A DNA stretch of 64,000 nt, taken from Trichaptum fuscoviolaceum (taxonomy: Eukaryota; Basidiomycota; Agaricomycetes; Hymenochaetales; Trichaptaceae). The translations under genes and the position numbers were made by a program. Within the stretch, counting starts at the first letter, position 1, and the number at the start of each line of letters is the position of its first letter. The notes under the pieces were generated by a model. That model saw only the letters and a program-made list of their open reading frames with translations, did not search any database and was not told the origin of the DNA. The stretch is from the NCBI GenBank assembly GCA_910574455.1, contig CAJSYZ010000003.1:4897250-4961249 (forward strand), written 5' to 3'. Positions 54,390 to 64,000 of the stretch are shown here, piece by piece.

Positions 54390-57300
54390 TTAGAAGTCTA
54401 CGCAGTCCGTGGCCGAATCCCATTTTGAAGCGTCGTCCTCCTCATTATCGCCATCTCCGCCTGGATCCTTCTCCGCGCCCTCGTCCGCGCCCTCGTCCTC
54501 GTCCTCGTCCGCGCCCGCGCCCTCGTCCGCGCCCTCGTCCTCGTCCGCGCCCTCGTCCTCGCCCTCGCCCTCAATCTTGTCAGCGCCCTCGTACCCGCTC
54601 TCACTCAGGTCGTCATCTCCTTTAGCATCGGCATCCTCGTCCTCTGCATCACCTTCAACATCGCTTCTATGCTCAGCTCCTTCACGCTCGTCGCCCTTAT
54701 CATCGCTCCCGTCTTCCCAATTACCAGCGCCTTCGTCATACGCTTTCTCGCAGGTCGAATCTGCATCTACGATGTCAAAGTACAAGGAAAAGTCCCTGCC
54801 AGTGATACCCGATCCAACAAGTTCGGTGTTCTTTCTCGTATCGATATCTGTACTGGCATCGTAAGCTAGGAGGCGGGATCGAACCTTTTCCCAGTTTGAT
54901 TCAGTGAAGAAAGAGGGATTCGACAACAAGTTAACATAGTCGTCCGTATGAGGCTGCCACAGAGCGCTAGTGAAATACCACTCAGCGCCGCCAAGTTCTT
55001 CTTTGATATTTTGCAACCGAGCCACCTGTTTATCAATGGCAACCTTGACCTATCCATGAGAAGATCAGCGAATAAGGACAATATAAGTACTGAAAAAAAT
55101 AGATACCGCTGTTGCCGCAAGGGCGAGGGCACCGATAGGCTTTCCTATGGTGTTTCTGTCCAGTATTTTATGCCGACCCATGGCCAATACAATGTGTACG
55201 GACAACACTGAGACCACAAGGTCAGAGCAGAACAGTCCTTGCTTCTGTACATTTAGGGTCAATACATGGACACAAAATGCGACAATAAATACTCTTTTAC
55301 TTACCCTCTCCATACTATACCAGCTTTCCCATAGAAACGGTTCGGCTTTCTTCTTATCAACTAGCGTCTGCAACGTCTTCACAATTGCTTCGTTTGCATT
55401 GACTTTGATTGTTCGCTGCTGATAAAACTCGCAACTGAATGCTCAGCTTTCTCAAACAGTTTCTTGCGCCAGCTATCAGAGCATCTCTGGGCCGCCTGAA
55501 ATACAAGGATTGCATCTCAATCTGGTAAAGGTAACTTGAAGATAACTAAGAATGACTCAACTAGAGAACAGATGTCGGCGAACTGTGTTTCGTAACTTAG
55601 TTCCACAGAATCAAACACTTTCCCCCACAGTGTGCTGATGAACTCATTGTCCGGGTTTTGCCATGGCATGATGGACTTTCCCACTGCGCGAAATAGTGAA
55701 GGTAATAAAATATGAGTCCAACCGGCCTGAGTACCGGGAGGGAGACACTGGTTCGTCGCCCTTTTTCTGCCTGGCACGCGAGATCCTTCCTTTCCTTCAT
55801 TTCGGCCCTTGTCCTCCAGCCCCACTGATGTCTGCATATAAGTGAATCAGCAAAAATATGTCATAGAAATGAATTTGATTCGACACACTGAGCTAGTAGT
55901 CCGAGAGACTTTGCGATGACCAGGATAAGCCCCAGTCACTAACACTTCGGGTCCGGGAGTGCAGGATACTCTCGTCATTGCAAGCGACTGTGTTCGGGGT
56001 GCTAACGGCATCTTTCGACCACCGGTCTAATAAGAATAGTGAGTGAATGCTCATATTCAGAGTGTATCAATCGACCCACACTTGCTTCATTATCAGCCAC
56101 CAGCGACTGCCTCTTGCGATGTGAGGTAGCGGATCCAATCTCAGACTGCAACACGTCAGAAAGCTGTTATCCATGGCAAGTGAGCAGCTCGAAAGGAAGC
56201 AATTACCGTCGTGTCGGCCACAGGCCGATAAGGAGTGTCAGAGGGTTTCCTCTTCTTACTCAAGTCCTTTTCGCCCGGTCAGAAACGAACTTAAAATGCC
56301 GGCTACCAAAGAATTGACACTTACTGTGGCACCGACCTGTGTGTCCATGCCAGTCAACAATGACTTCTTGACCTTGACACTCTTACTAGCCTATTGAGAT
56401 GGTGTAAAGTAAGTAAACATAAACATGAAGGAATCCATTACACGTGAAGGTGGAAGAATTACCACATCAACCTGGGAGTCGATGTCCGGTGGCGACTTTC
56501 TCTTTCTGTTTTTTGTGACTATGATGTCCTATTTATAGGCACAAATTAGTGATCAACCCGATGTGAGGAAGGGAACGAACAGTTGCTACAGCGGAAGTGA
56601 GCCTACGGTGCATCGACGCCCACACATACCTGTATACGGGGTTCCAAGGCTAGTGAATGCACCTTACAACCATAAATCAGGGGGAAACGAGAGAAACTGG
56701 ATTAAGATGGGACTTACCGGTGCGCTGAGCTGCGAATTGGCAGTTCTCTTGTTTGCATCCTGTCCAAAGATCAATTCAGCAAGCAATGAAGGAAGGATGT
56801 AGCATGAGGATCACTGTGCTTCACTGTCTGGCACTCACCTGTCCACCTGGTTTTGTCTCGTTGTTCTTATCCTCAAGTACGGAAAGGGATTGGTTAGTAG
56901 ATTGGAAAAGGTAGGAATGATATGACGTCGCTTACCGTTGAAACCTGCGACCCGGAGAGAGTGTCGCGCAGCAACTTCCTTTTCTTTGAGTTCAAGTTGC
57001 TGCTACCTCCATCCTGTTCATTACACGACAGTTGGCAGAAAAATAATAACGAAGGGATATGATCAAACGGTCATGGGGTAACTGACGTGAATCGAACAGT
57101 AATAAGTCACACTCACACTAGCTTGAGCCGGCCTTGTCAGCCTCCTCGGATCGCTTTCGCCCTACAAGCAAGGTATTCAGACTGCATCTGCCATTCTAAT
57201 GTTCCGTCAACTCACAATATTTGTGTCCGAATTGACAAAATGTGCTGTCTGTTGCACGCTGATTGAGCTATTCTTTACACCATGATAGCTTGCGAGGGTT

Positions 57301-58629
57301 ATTGTTTCTCCTTCATCCTCCCAAGGACTTAAGTTTTCATTGTCTTGCAATGAGATGCTGTGTCTAGTGTAGCTTGGCGTCAGCGAAGCTCATAATATGG
57401 TAACAAAGACGAGAGTGTCATCGTTGTAGGTAGAAGGAAATTTGATCCCGTTGTCGGAGCGTCATGATCCGCTTCTTTAGCATGAACATTAGTAATCTAG
57501 TTGCCAGTGGATCAAACTATGAGCTTTAGCTGAGTCTAAATCAAGCTTCACACTTACCATTACATCGTGCATTCCAGAAATTGATCCCGTACGCATTGCA
57601 AGATTTCAAATTTAAACTCACAAATTGATCCCTCTCGAGTCTATCCCAGCCACCTCAAGTCCTCCATCCTCTTCACCAATGAAAGTGGATTCATCTGTGT
57701 TGCGAAGCGCCCTGGCAGGTCGCTTTGTCTTGTCGTCCCGCTTTGACGTAGCGGGCGAGTCTATTATATCCGTTTCTTCACCAGAAAGGCTCTCGTTCTG
57801 TCCGGCAGGTGCGTGAAAGAAAATGTTGCTTGGAGTGGCGGCAGATCTCGACGTCTTTGCGGTCTGCACACGGGTGCGAAATGGAAGTTCACCTTTGGGA
57901 TCTTCTTTCCTAGCCTTTTTTGCAGGCTTTCTGTTTGATGCATCCGTACTCGCCGCTTCATATTGTGAGTCAAAGTAGTCAACCTCCAAGCTTCGAAAAC
58001 ATCTGAAAATGTATAGGCAGTATAACTCACCAATGTCTAAGTCTTCGTTGTATTCAACTTCACAACCCGACACGTCTTTAACATCGTTCTTCGAGCCTGC
58101 TTACGCCAGTTCAAAGCTATGTAATTACTGATCTGAGGTTGAAGACTTACTACTAGCTTCGCCCTTCGGCTTCCTACATCCACGTTTTCCAGCGAGTTTA
58201 GGCACTGTTGAGCCCATCTGGGTGCGTGTCTCAAGAGCCTTCGACAAATTGTTTTTCAATTTCTACGGTCTCTAGCATCGCTGCTTCTTGGTTTTCTGCT
58301 GCAGTCACCTTCTTTCGTACCTTGTCAGCTGCCTCTTGTTCTTTTGCTGCCCGTTTCTGCTCCGCAGCGAGTTTTTTCCTCTCTTTCGCGACCGCGACTT
58401 GCTGGGCCGCAGCTCTGCGGAAAGCTGCCCGTTCTTCCTTCTGTTTTTCCTTCTCCTCCTTCTCCTTCAATGCCTCATCCCGCCTCGCTGCCTGCTGTAC
58501 TTTCCTTTTGTCTTTTTCTTCCTTCTCCCGCAATATCTCCTCCTTTGTTCGTCTTGTTCTGAGTTGGTCAACTACTGCTCCGGGGTGCTGGTTATTGTTC
58601 TTAGCCCTCGTCTGTCTTCGAGTTGACAT
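54390..58629 (-). CDS. Intron-rich companion gene of the Plavaka element, unknown function
   Basis: The start at 58629 reads MSTRRQTRAKNNNQHPGAVV and RTRRTKEEIL, followed by a long Lys/Glu coiled coil to about 58240. Then come many small exons bounded by GTAAG/GTGAG donors, including 58073-57618 (basic, RPARALRNTDESTF). The C-terminal exons include GTQAGWTHILLPSLFRAVG, a KPIGALALAATAV block and EWYFTSALWQPHTDDYVNLL, and end in an acidic repeat (GADEDEGADEGA). NNxHPG plus KRRTK heads with GALALAA..V and a loose NWxx tail are known to me from mushroom proteins next to Plavaka-type transposases. Exon borders between 55.0 and 57.6 kb are not resolved. A one-base frameshift near 58226 may disable it. 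Function unknown. Confidence 0.5.
54430..54600 (-). repeat. Tandem hexamer-like acidic-repeat coding tract
   Basis: Repeated GTCCTC/GTCCGCGCCCTC units encode Glu-Gly-Ala-Asp repeats in the C-terminal tail of the companion gene. Prone to length change. Confidence 0.7.
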
Positions 58630-58679
58630 TTTGTGCAGTGTTTTGAGACTTGGGTGATAATAAGATGGATCGAAGGTGC

Positions 58680-58935
58680 TAGTTCAAGATCAGGGAGGCG
58701 GGGGCGTCTATCTTAGACAAGTTGAAAATTTACGCCCACTCACTCAGGCTGCCACTGGCCAGGCTGCCACAGTGTGTGACTTACTACTACTAGTAGTACT
58801 AGTACTAGTACTCACTGGCACTCAGGCTGGCACTGCACTCAGGCTGGCAGCCTTACCGTACTACCAGTAGTACTAGTAGTACTATGACTAATTTAAACTC
58901 AGGTTCAAGTTCACTCACTGCCAGCCTGCTGGCAC
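58680..58935. repeat. Repeat cluster between divergent genes (left of transposase)
   Basis: Clustered units ACTAGTAGTACTAGTACTAG, CACTGGCACTCAGGCTGGC and GGTTCAAGTTC. Similar units recur right of the transposase. It may be subterminal transposase-binding DNA, the shared promoter of the two genes, or both. Confidence 0.5.
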
Positions 58936-58983
58936 TCAGCTGTGAGTCCCAATCATCGACATGTACTACTGAAGGTTACATTG

Positions 58984-61900
58984 ATGCCAGCGACACGGAA
59001 AAAGCACGATCCCCTTCATTTTCCACCAACTATTCGATGCACCTTGCCCAGCTGTAGTAGGACGTTCAAGAGTCAATCTGGAAGAGCAAGACATGAATAT
59101 TCAGCTCATCCGATGTCATCCGTGGCAAGATCTACTGCCTGTGGTCACGACTACTATGATCCTTCACCTATTCGACCCACACGAGCTCCAACTCCTCAAC
59201 CTCTACCGAGGTCGTCCGAACTTCCAACAGAGGGTCATTTTGAGAGCGGCCCTGACTCCTACGATTACGATATTTCCATGCTTACACAGGATATCTCGAT
59301 GCTCAGTATAGGCCGAGACGAGCTGCTTCAAGACCTAGACAGACCTGATTCTCTGTCCCATTCTGGCACCGGAAGTGACAGTGGCCGTAGTGCATCCTCT
59401 GAAGATTTGGACTTCGACGTTGGAGATCATGAGGAGAGTGATGGTGACCTAAAGGTGTATCACAGATATATGAATGGTGCGCACCAAGTATATTGTCCTC
59501 GGTTTGATAGCACTCTGATGAAAAACATCGTGCAGCCACCCCGTGTGATGCGGAAGGAAACAACTTAGAAAACGACGAACCACCTGTTCCGCGAAATGAA
59601 CCTGCACCAAATGACTGGTCTCCCTATTTGTGCCGAGCAGATTTTGAGCTCGCAGACTTTCTTTATCGCGATGAGCAAATGTCTGCTGGTAATATAACAA
59701 AGCTTCTCGGAATCATGAAGGCTTACCAGCGAATTCAGTCTGTGAAGAACGCGAAATCTGGCGGATATTCTGAGTTGGACGTAACTAAGCCCGACGATGA
59801 CTCAGATCTGGATCCCACTAGTACGCTACTCGATGGAGACGCACAAAAGTTGTACAATGTCATTGACGCTACGAGAGTTGGTGATGTGCCTTGGAAATCC
59901 TTTAGTAACTTCTACACGGACAACAATGGCCAAAAAGCGACAGACGAGAACACCGAGTCATGGAAGAGGAAAGGATATGATGTATGGTATCGGGATCCCT
60001 TGGAAGTGATCCGAAATTTGGTGGATAATACGGCTTTAGAAGGCGAATTCGACTATGTCCCATTTCGTGAATATCAGCCAAAGGAGGAATCTGATGACAT
60101 CAATGACAAAGAACGAGTGTTCAGAAATTACATGTCCGGAAATTTTGCTTGGAAACAGGCTGTAGGTCATGACTCATGAACTCGCAGGAAACATACTGAT
60201 TATCCTTGACTTAGAATAAGATCTACGCCGAAGATAAAGCAGTCCATGGATCTATGTTCGTTCCGGTGATCTTGGGGAGCGACAAGACAACAGTTTCCGT
60301 TGGAACTGGCAACAACGAATATTATCCGTTATATCTCTCAATAGGAAATGTATCAAACAAGGCCCGGCGGTCCCAAAAGTTGAATACAGTCCAGCTTGTA
60401 GCATTTTTAGCAATACCAAAGAGTGTGTGTCAAAAACTGAGCCATTCAATTGTGTTTTGACGCTTTTTTGCAGCTGAGCGACAGTACGAAAAGTCAGATG
60501 ACTTCCGTCGCTTTAGACATCAAATTTTTCATTCATCTATATCGAGAATCTTGAGTTCACTGAAGACCGCCATGTCCATAAACAATGAACAGACCATTCT
60601 CCGGTGCCCTGATGGTCACTTGCGTAGGTCGGTTCTCGGACTCGGCTCGTATATAGCCGATTATCCGGAACAGGTGAGTCTATGCGCAATATGCACTGGA
60701 TGGTGCTGCAAGTAAGTACCATCCTTTCCAAAATCGCATAGGAGTCTGAGGAAATGGCTTACGGTGGCTATATAGATGCACAGCTCCCCACAAGGACCTA
60801 GATAATCCGGAGTTTGCATCAAATCCTCGAACAAAAGAGCTACACGAACGATTGATAGAGCAGGTAAATGACAACAACTTAACCAGAGCAACAATTCGCA
60901 AAGAGTATGGGTTCCACCAAGATATCGTGGTATGTGCTCCAAATTCTCCATTGGATGCGCTTCTAAGAACTATGTTTTCCCGTAGCCCTTCACCAATGAC
61001 TTTCCGCGCGCAGATATATGCGATCTCATTTCTCCGGACCTATTGCACCAAATCATCAAAGGTGTTTTCAAGGATCATCTTGTCGAGTGGATATGCCAGA
61101 GCTTGACCACAACAGAGCTGGATATTGTGGATAAAAGGTGCCATTCTCAAACAATTTGTATAATATAAATACTATCGCTGACCTCCGCGTAGAATCAGAG
61201 TCGCTGCTCCTTTTCCTGGACTACGTAGATTCCCCGAAGGCCGAGGCTTCAAGCAATGGACAGGCAATGATTCAAAGGCACTTATGAAAGTATGTGATTT
61301 TTCCTTCTTGTTCGAGGCGGTCGTTTGCTGATAGGTAGTCGATGTAAACCGCTTAGGTGTATCTTCCGGCTATTGTGGGCATTGTGCAGGATGATATAAT
61401 TCATGCATTGAGTGCATTTCTCGACTTCTGTTATCTTGTGCGTCGGTACACGATTACAGCCTCAACACTTGATCAGATCAAAGCCTCTCTGGATTGCTTT
61501 CATCAATATCGGCAAATATTCATAGCTATGGGTATCCGGGACAACTTCTCACTACCACGACAGCATGCCATGGTCCACTATCCTACAATGATTCCTCTGT
61601 TCGCTGCACCGAGTGGACTATGTTCATTGATCACAGAGAATAAGCACATTTACGCGGTCAAGGAAACATGGCGACGCTCAAACAAAAATGATCCCTTGGG
61701 TCAGATGATCACAGCAAACCAACGACTCAGTAAACTTATTGCATCAAGGGCAGACTTCAAAAGGCGTGGAATGCTGGATGATACGTTAGCCGAGGCTTCG
61801 TGGAGAGCTTTGCGAGATGTTTTGCGCAAGAATATGTCGTCAGAGTCAGAGTCGGATGACGCTGAGAGGGACCCTGATGCCAGTGGGGGAGAGCAGATGC

Positions 61901-62989
61901 AACAACGTGACGTATTAGTAGTAGGTGAAGCTGATGATACAGATGACTTCTTCGATGCCATTGTGGGTATTCAAGAGCTCAACGAAATTGCAGATTTGGA
62001 CGATTCCGAAAGTTTAATAGATGAGCCACAGCGTGGTGCGGTTCATGGCGTAGGAAATGCTGAACGCCAGCTCCGCTTGGGTGGCGGGAATGACCCTTTG
62101 AGCTTTACGTTAATGGCTTCGAAAAAACGTTAGTGAAACATCCTTTTGGTGCTGCAAATCCAACTTGTTTATTGTTATCCTTGCAGAGTCCAGTAAAGTG
62201 TACCCTAAACAGCTCGATGCTCTCGCGGCAATAGAAGGCTATCCAGAACTTCGACAACTCCGACAACTCATCAAGAAACACTTATTCAACAAGTACGAAA
62301 GTTGTAACACCAACTCAAAGTGTTCTGCTACTACTAGTAGTAGCAGGCAAGCCAAATTAAACTACAACGGATTTGAACACTATAAACTGGATATTAGCAA
62401 TGACTTTTCAATTTTCCATTCAGCCACCGCGTTCTTTGCGTATCGTGGTGAATCGATCCCTATAGAACAAGCAATGAGGGAGGTGATCAGGTCCAGTCCC
62501 TCTTGGCGCGGAAAACCTCGACGAGATGCAGTTCTTGTCCGAGGTGGTTACCGCAAACAGGGGTTTGCAGGAATGAGAGTTGCCAGGGTTATACTTTTTT
62601 TCTCATTCACCGTTAAAGTGGAACGTCAGGAATGCGCTCTCGTCCAGTTTTTCAAGCGTGTTGGAGAATCGCCCGACCCGAAAACAAGAATGTGGATAGT
62701 TGAACCAGCATATGAGTTGGAGAGCTCTACCGCCTGTGTCGGACGCTGTCCCGGAGTGAATGACAGTGGCAGACATCACTATCACCGTGACTGCAAGGCT
62801 CCGAAGCTGTCTGTGATAGATATAGGGGACATCTTTCGTTTAGCTCACCTCCTTGGGGTCCCGAAGGGTGACGAATCTCCTCCGAAGTCATTGACACCTG
62901 AGGAATCCCTGGACTTTTACGATAGATTCTACGTTAACAGATTTGCTGACATGCACATGCACGAAACATTGTACGAAACTAGACAATGA
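58984..62989 (+). CDS. Plavaka-type DNA transposase, apparently intact
   Basis: Nine exons, all in phase: 58984-59476, 59536-60161, 60215-60422, 60474-60711, 60776-60929, 60986-61137, 61193-61289, 61357-62128 and 62187-62989, giving 1,180 aa. An N-terminal C2H2 zinc finger (CTLPSCSRTFKSQSGRARH) is followed by an acidic linker, DWSPYLCRADFELADFLY, and the catalytic core. The core has the expected acidic residues in SMFVPVILGSDKTTVSV, FTNDFPRADICDLISPDLL and LITENKHIYAVKETWRR. Other hallmarks are PDGHLRRSVLGLGSYIADYP, PFPGLRRFPEGRGFKQWTG and a C-terminal WRGKPRRDAVLV ... VNRFADMHMHETL. It would cut and paste the element in the nucleus. An ATG at 58942 is an alternative start. No stop or frameshift was found. 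Confidence 0.85.
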
Positions 62990-63438
62990 TTACTACTAAC
63001 TTGAAGTAAAGCTTTTCAATTAGCATACACAACCTTGAATGTACTATATTGAAACTTACGAGTGAGGACTCGGATATGGCAATGAAACAAAAGGATGTAC
63101 TAGACGAAACAGACCTTAGTACTACGTATGTAACGTAGTACTACACTGGCATTGCAGCATTGGCTCTTAAAGACTAGTAGTACCATGACACTGTTTTAAC
63201 TTCAACTTCAAGTTATGGTGTTCTTGGCTTGCTTTCAAGTTGTACAGTATACTACTAGTGGTACACTGGCAATGATATCATGGCAGTAGTATTTCATTCA
63301 GGTTGGTCAAGGCAATGTTATTATCAGCAAATCACAAAGCGACACAAGGAAAAACTGTAGACACTAGCATAGCGCAAAGATTACATGGGAACTCCAAGTC
63401 ATAGCTTCACCTCCGAGTCCAGCTCTGCCCCGCAACAG
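62990..63438. repeat. Repeat cluster right of transposase, with 10-bp hairpin
   Basis: Contains AGTACTACGT-ATGTA-ACGTAGTACT (63118-63142), two CACTGGCA units, TACTACTAGTGGTAC and ACTTCAACTTCAAGTT. The stretch ACTAGTAGTACCATGACACT resembles ACTAGTAGTACTATGACTAA near 58870. True terminal inverted repeats were not pinned down. Confidence 0.5.
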
Positions 63439-64000
63439 CTAGTTGTGGTGACTGTTTCTATTAGAAGACCTTTCTTCCTGCTTGCCATTAGGAAGATACA
63501 TCGGTGTGCAAATATCCTCAGGCTTTCGGTTCATCACTTCGCTTAGATAATCGCGATACTGTGAGTTGTAGATCTCTCCCGGTGATAAACTTGTCCTGGC
63601 AGTCGAAGCCCCGGCCGTAACCCTCGCTCCGGGTGGTATATCGTTACATATCTCGAGCACCGTTGCTATCAGTTGGTCTTGAAATTTATCATAGCGGGTA
63701 CTATTGTGGGTATCCTTCAAGTCTACGTAAGCCGTGAACTTCTCAATAGAGTCAAGGACTGCGTCAGTCCTCTCCTCCCGAGCATGTATGATATCGTTCA
63801 TTACGTGGCGGATTGAACGGGATAGCTGGTTACCCATGACTGTGTGGAAAAGATCCTCGTTGAGGACTATTTGCAACCACCTCTTGACGACTTTAAAACC
63901 ATGTATCAACTCCCGCTGAATCTTTTCCAAACGACGGACATCTCGTAAGTCGAGTTTGTTCAAAAAATCAGCGAAAGAGGGATTAGGCCCCAAGGCCTTC
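63439..64000 (-). CDS. Unknown protein, partial, runs off the window
   Basis: Not recognised. The minus frame is open from the window edge (KALGPNPSFADFLNKLDLRD) to the stop at 63439, at least 186 codons. No intron was seen. Content is mostly helical and charged (VRRLEKIQRELIHGFKVVKR, HVMNDIIHAREERTDAVLD), with a polar end (NGKQEERSSNRNSHHN). The 5' end lies beyond the window. It could belong to the mobile-element neighbourhood or be the next host gene. Confidence 0.5.
   Translation of the reverse strand, partial: KALGPNPSFADFLNKLDLRDVRRLEKIQRELIHGFKVVKRWLQIVLNEDLFHTVMGNQLSRSIRHVMNDIIHAREERTDAVLDSIEKFTAYVDLKDTHNSTRYDKFQDQLIATVLEICNDIPPGARVTAGASTARTSLSPGEIYNSQYRDYLSEVMNRKPEDICTPMYLPNGKQEERSSNRNSHHN

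Noticed and set aside
54880..54892. tRNA-like box B (GGTTCGATCCC) on the minus strand
   Set aside because: It falls inside a coding exon and no box A or acceptor stem is found around it.
1..64000. CRISPR array, rRNA genes or a secondary-metabolite cluster
   Set aside because: No regularly spaced repeats, no rRNA sequence, and only one doubtful degraded reductase-like trace near 23.6 kb.

Overview
This window is from a filamentous fungus, most likely an agaricomycete basidiomycete. Evidence: genes cut by many 48-60 nt GT..AG introns, a BTB/POZ protein, lineage-type F-box/LRR proteins, a Plavaka-type DNA transposase with the coiled-coil companion gene usually seen in mushrooms, and a secreted R-type lectin of a basidiomycete family. 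No rRNA, tRNA or CRISPR array was seen. All exon boundaries below were derived by hand from splice signals, reading phase and paralogue comparison. Layout: (1) 0.6-21.1 kb is the left arm and 37.7-48.5 kb the right arm of a large imperfect inverted duplication. Each arm carries, in mirror order, a BTB gene, a large membrane/Ser-rich gene of unknown function, a pyrimidine-strand tract, F-box gene B and F-box gene D. The left arm holds about 10.4 kb more (8-18 kb: three more F-box genes, F-box fragments and a decaying Ser-rich gene). (2) 21-37 kb is the centre: further F-box genes and pseudogenes, a 1.09 kb element with long terminal inverted repeats, and a GC-rich pair of apparently ordinary genes, a triose-phosphate-translocator-type transporter (29.2-30.9 kb, +) and a secreted lectin-domain protein (31.1-32.4 kb, -). 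(3) The right arm is bracketed by two direct repeats (35.76-37.66 and 48.50-50.34 kb), each made of the 3' half of an F-box gene plus a relic of the transporter 5' region. (4) 50.3-53.8 kb holds palindromes, one intact gene for a probable mitochondrial protein, and fragments. (5) 54.4-63.3 kb looks like one mobile-element neighbourhood: an intact nine-exon Plavaka transposase (1,180 aa) diverging from an intron-rich companion gene, with repeat clusters at both ends of the transposase gene. An unknown partial gene runs off the right edge. The dominant theme is birth and death of one F-box/LRR clan: eight apparently complete copies and seven fragments. All copies left of centre are on the minus strand and all copies right of it on the plus strand. 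They share a conserved N-terminal module and a phase-2 first intron. If translated they would be substrate-recognition subunits of SCF-type ubiquitin ligases; their targets cannot be read from the sequence. Copying, inversion, truncation and apparent gene conversion among these copies, mixed with transporter relics, account for most of the non-repetitive DNA.
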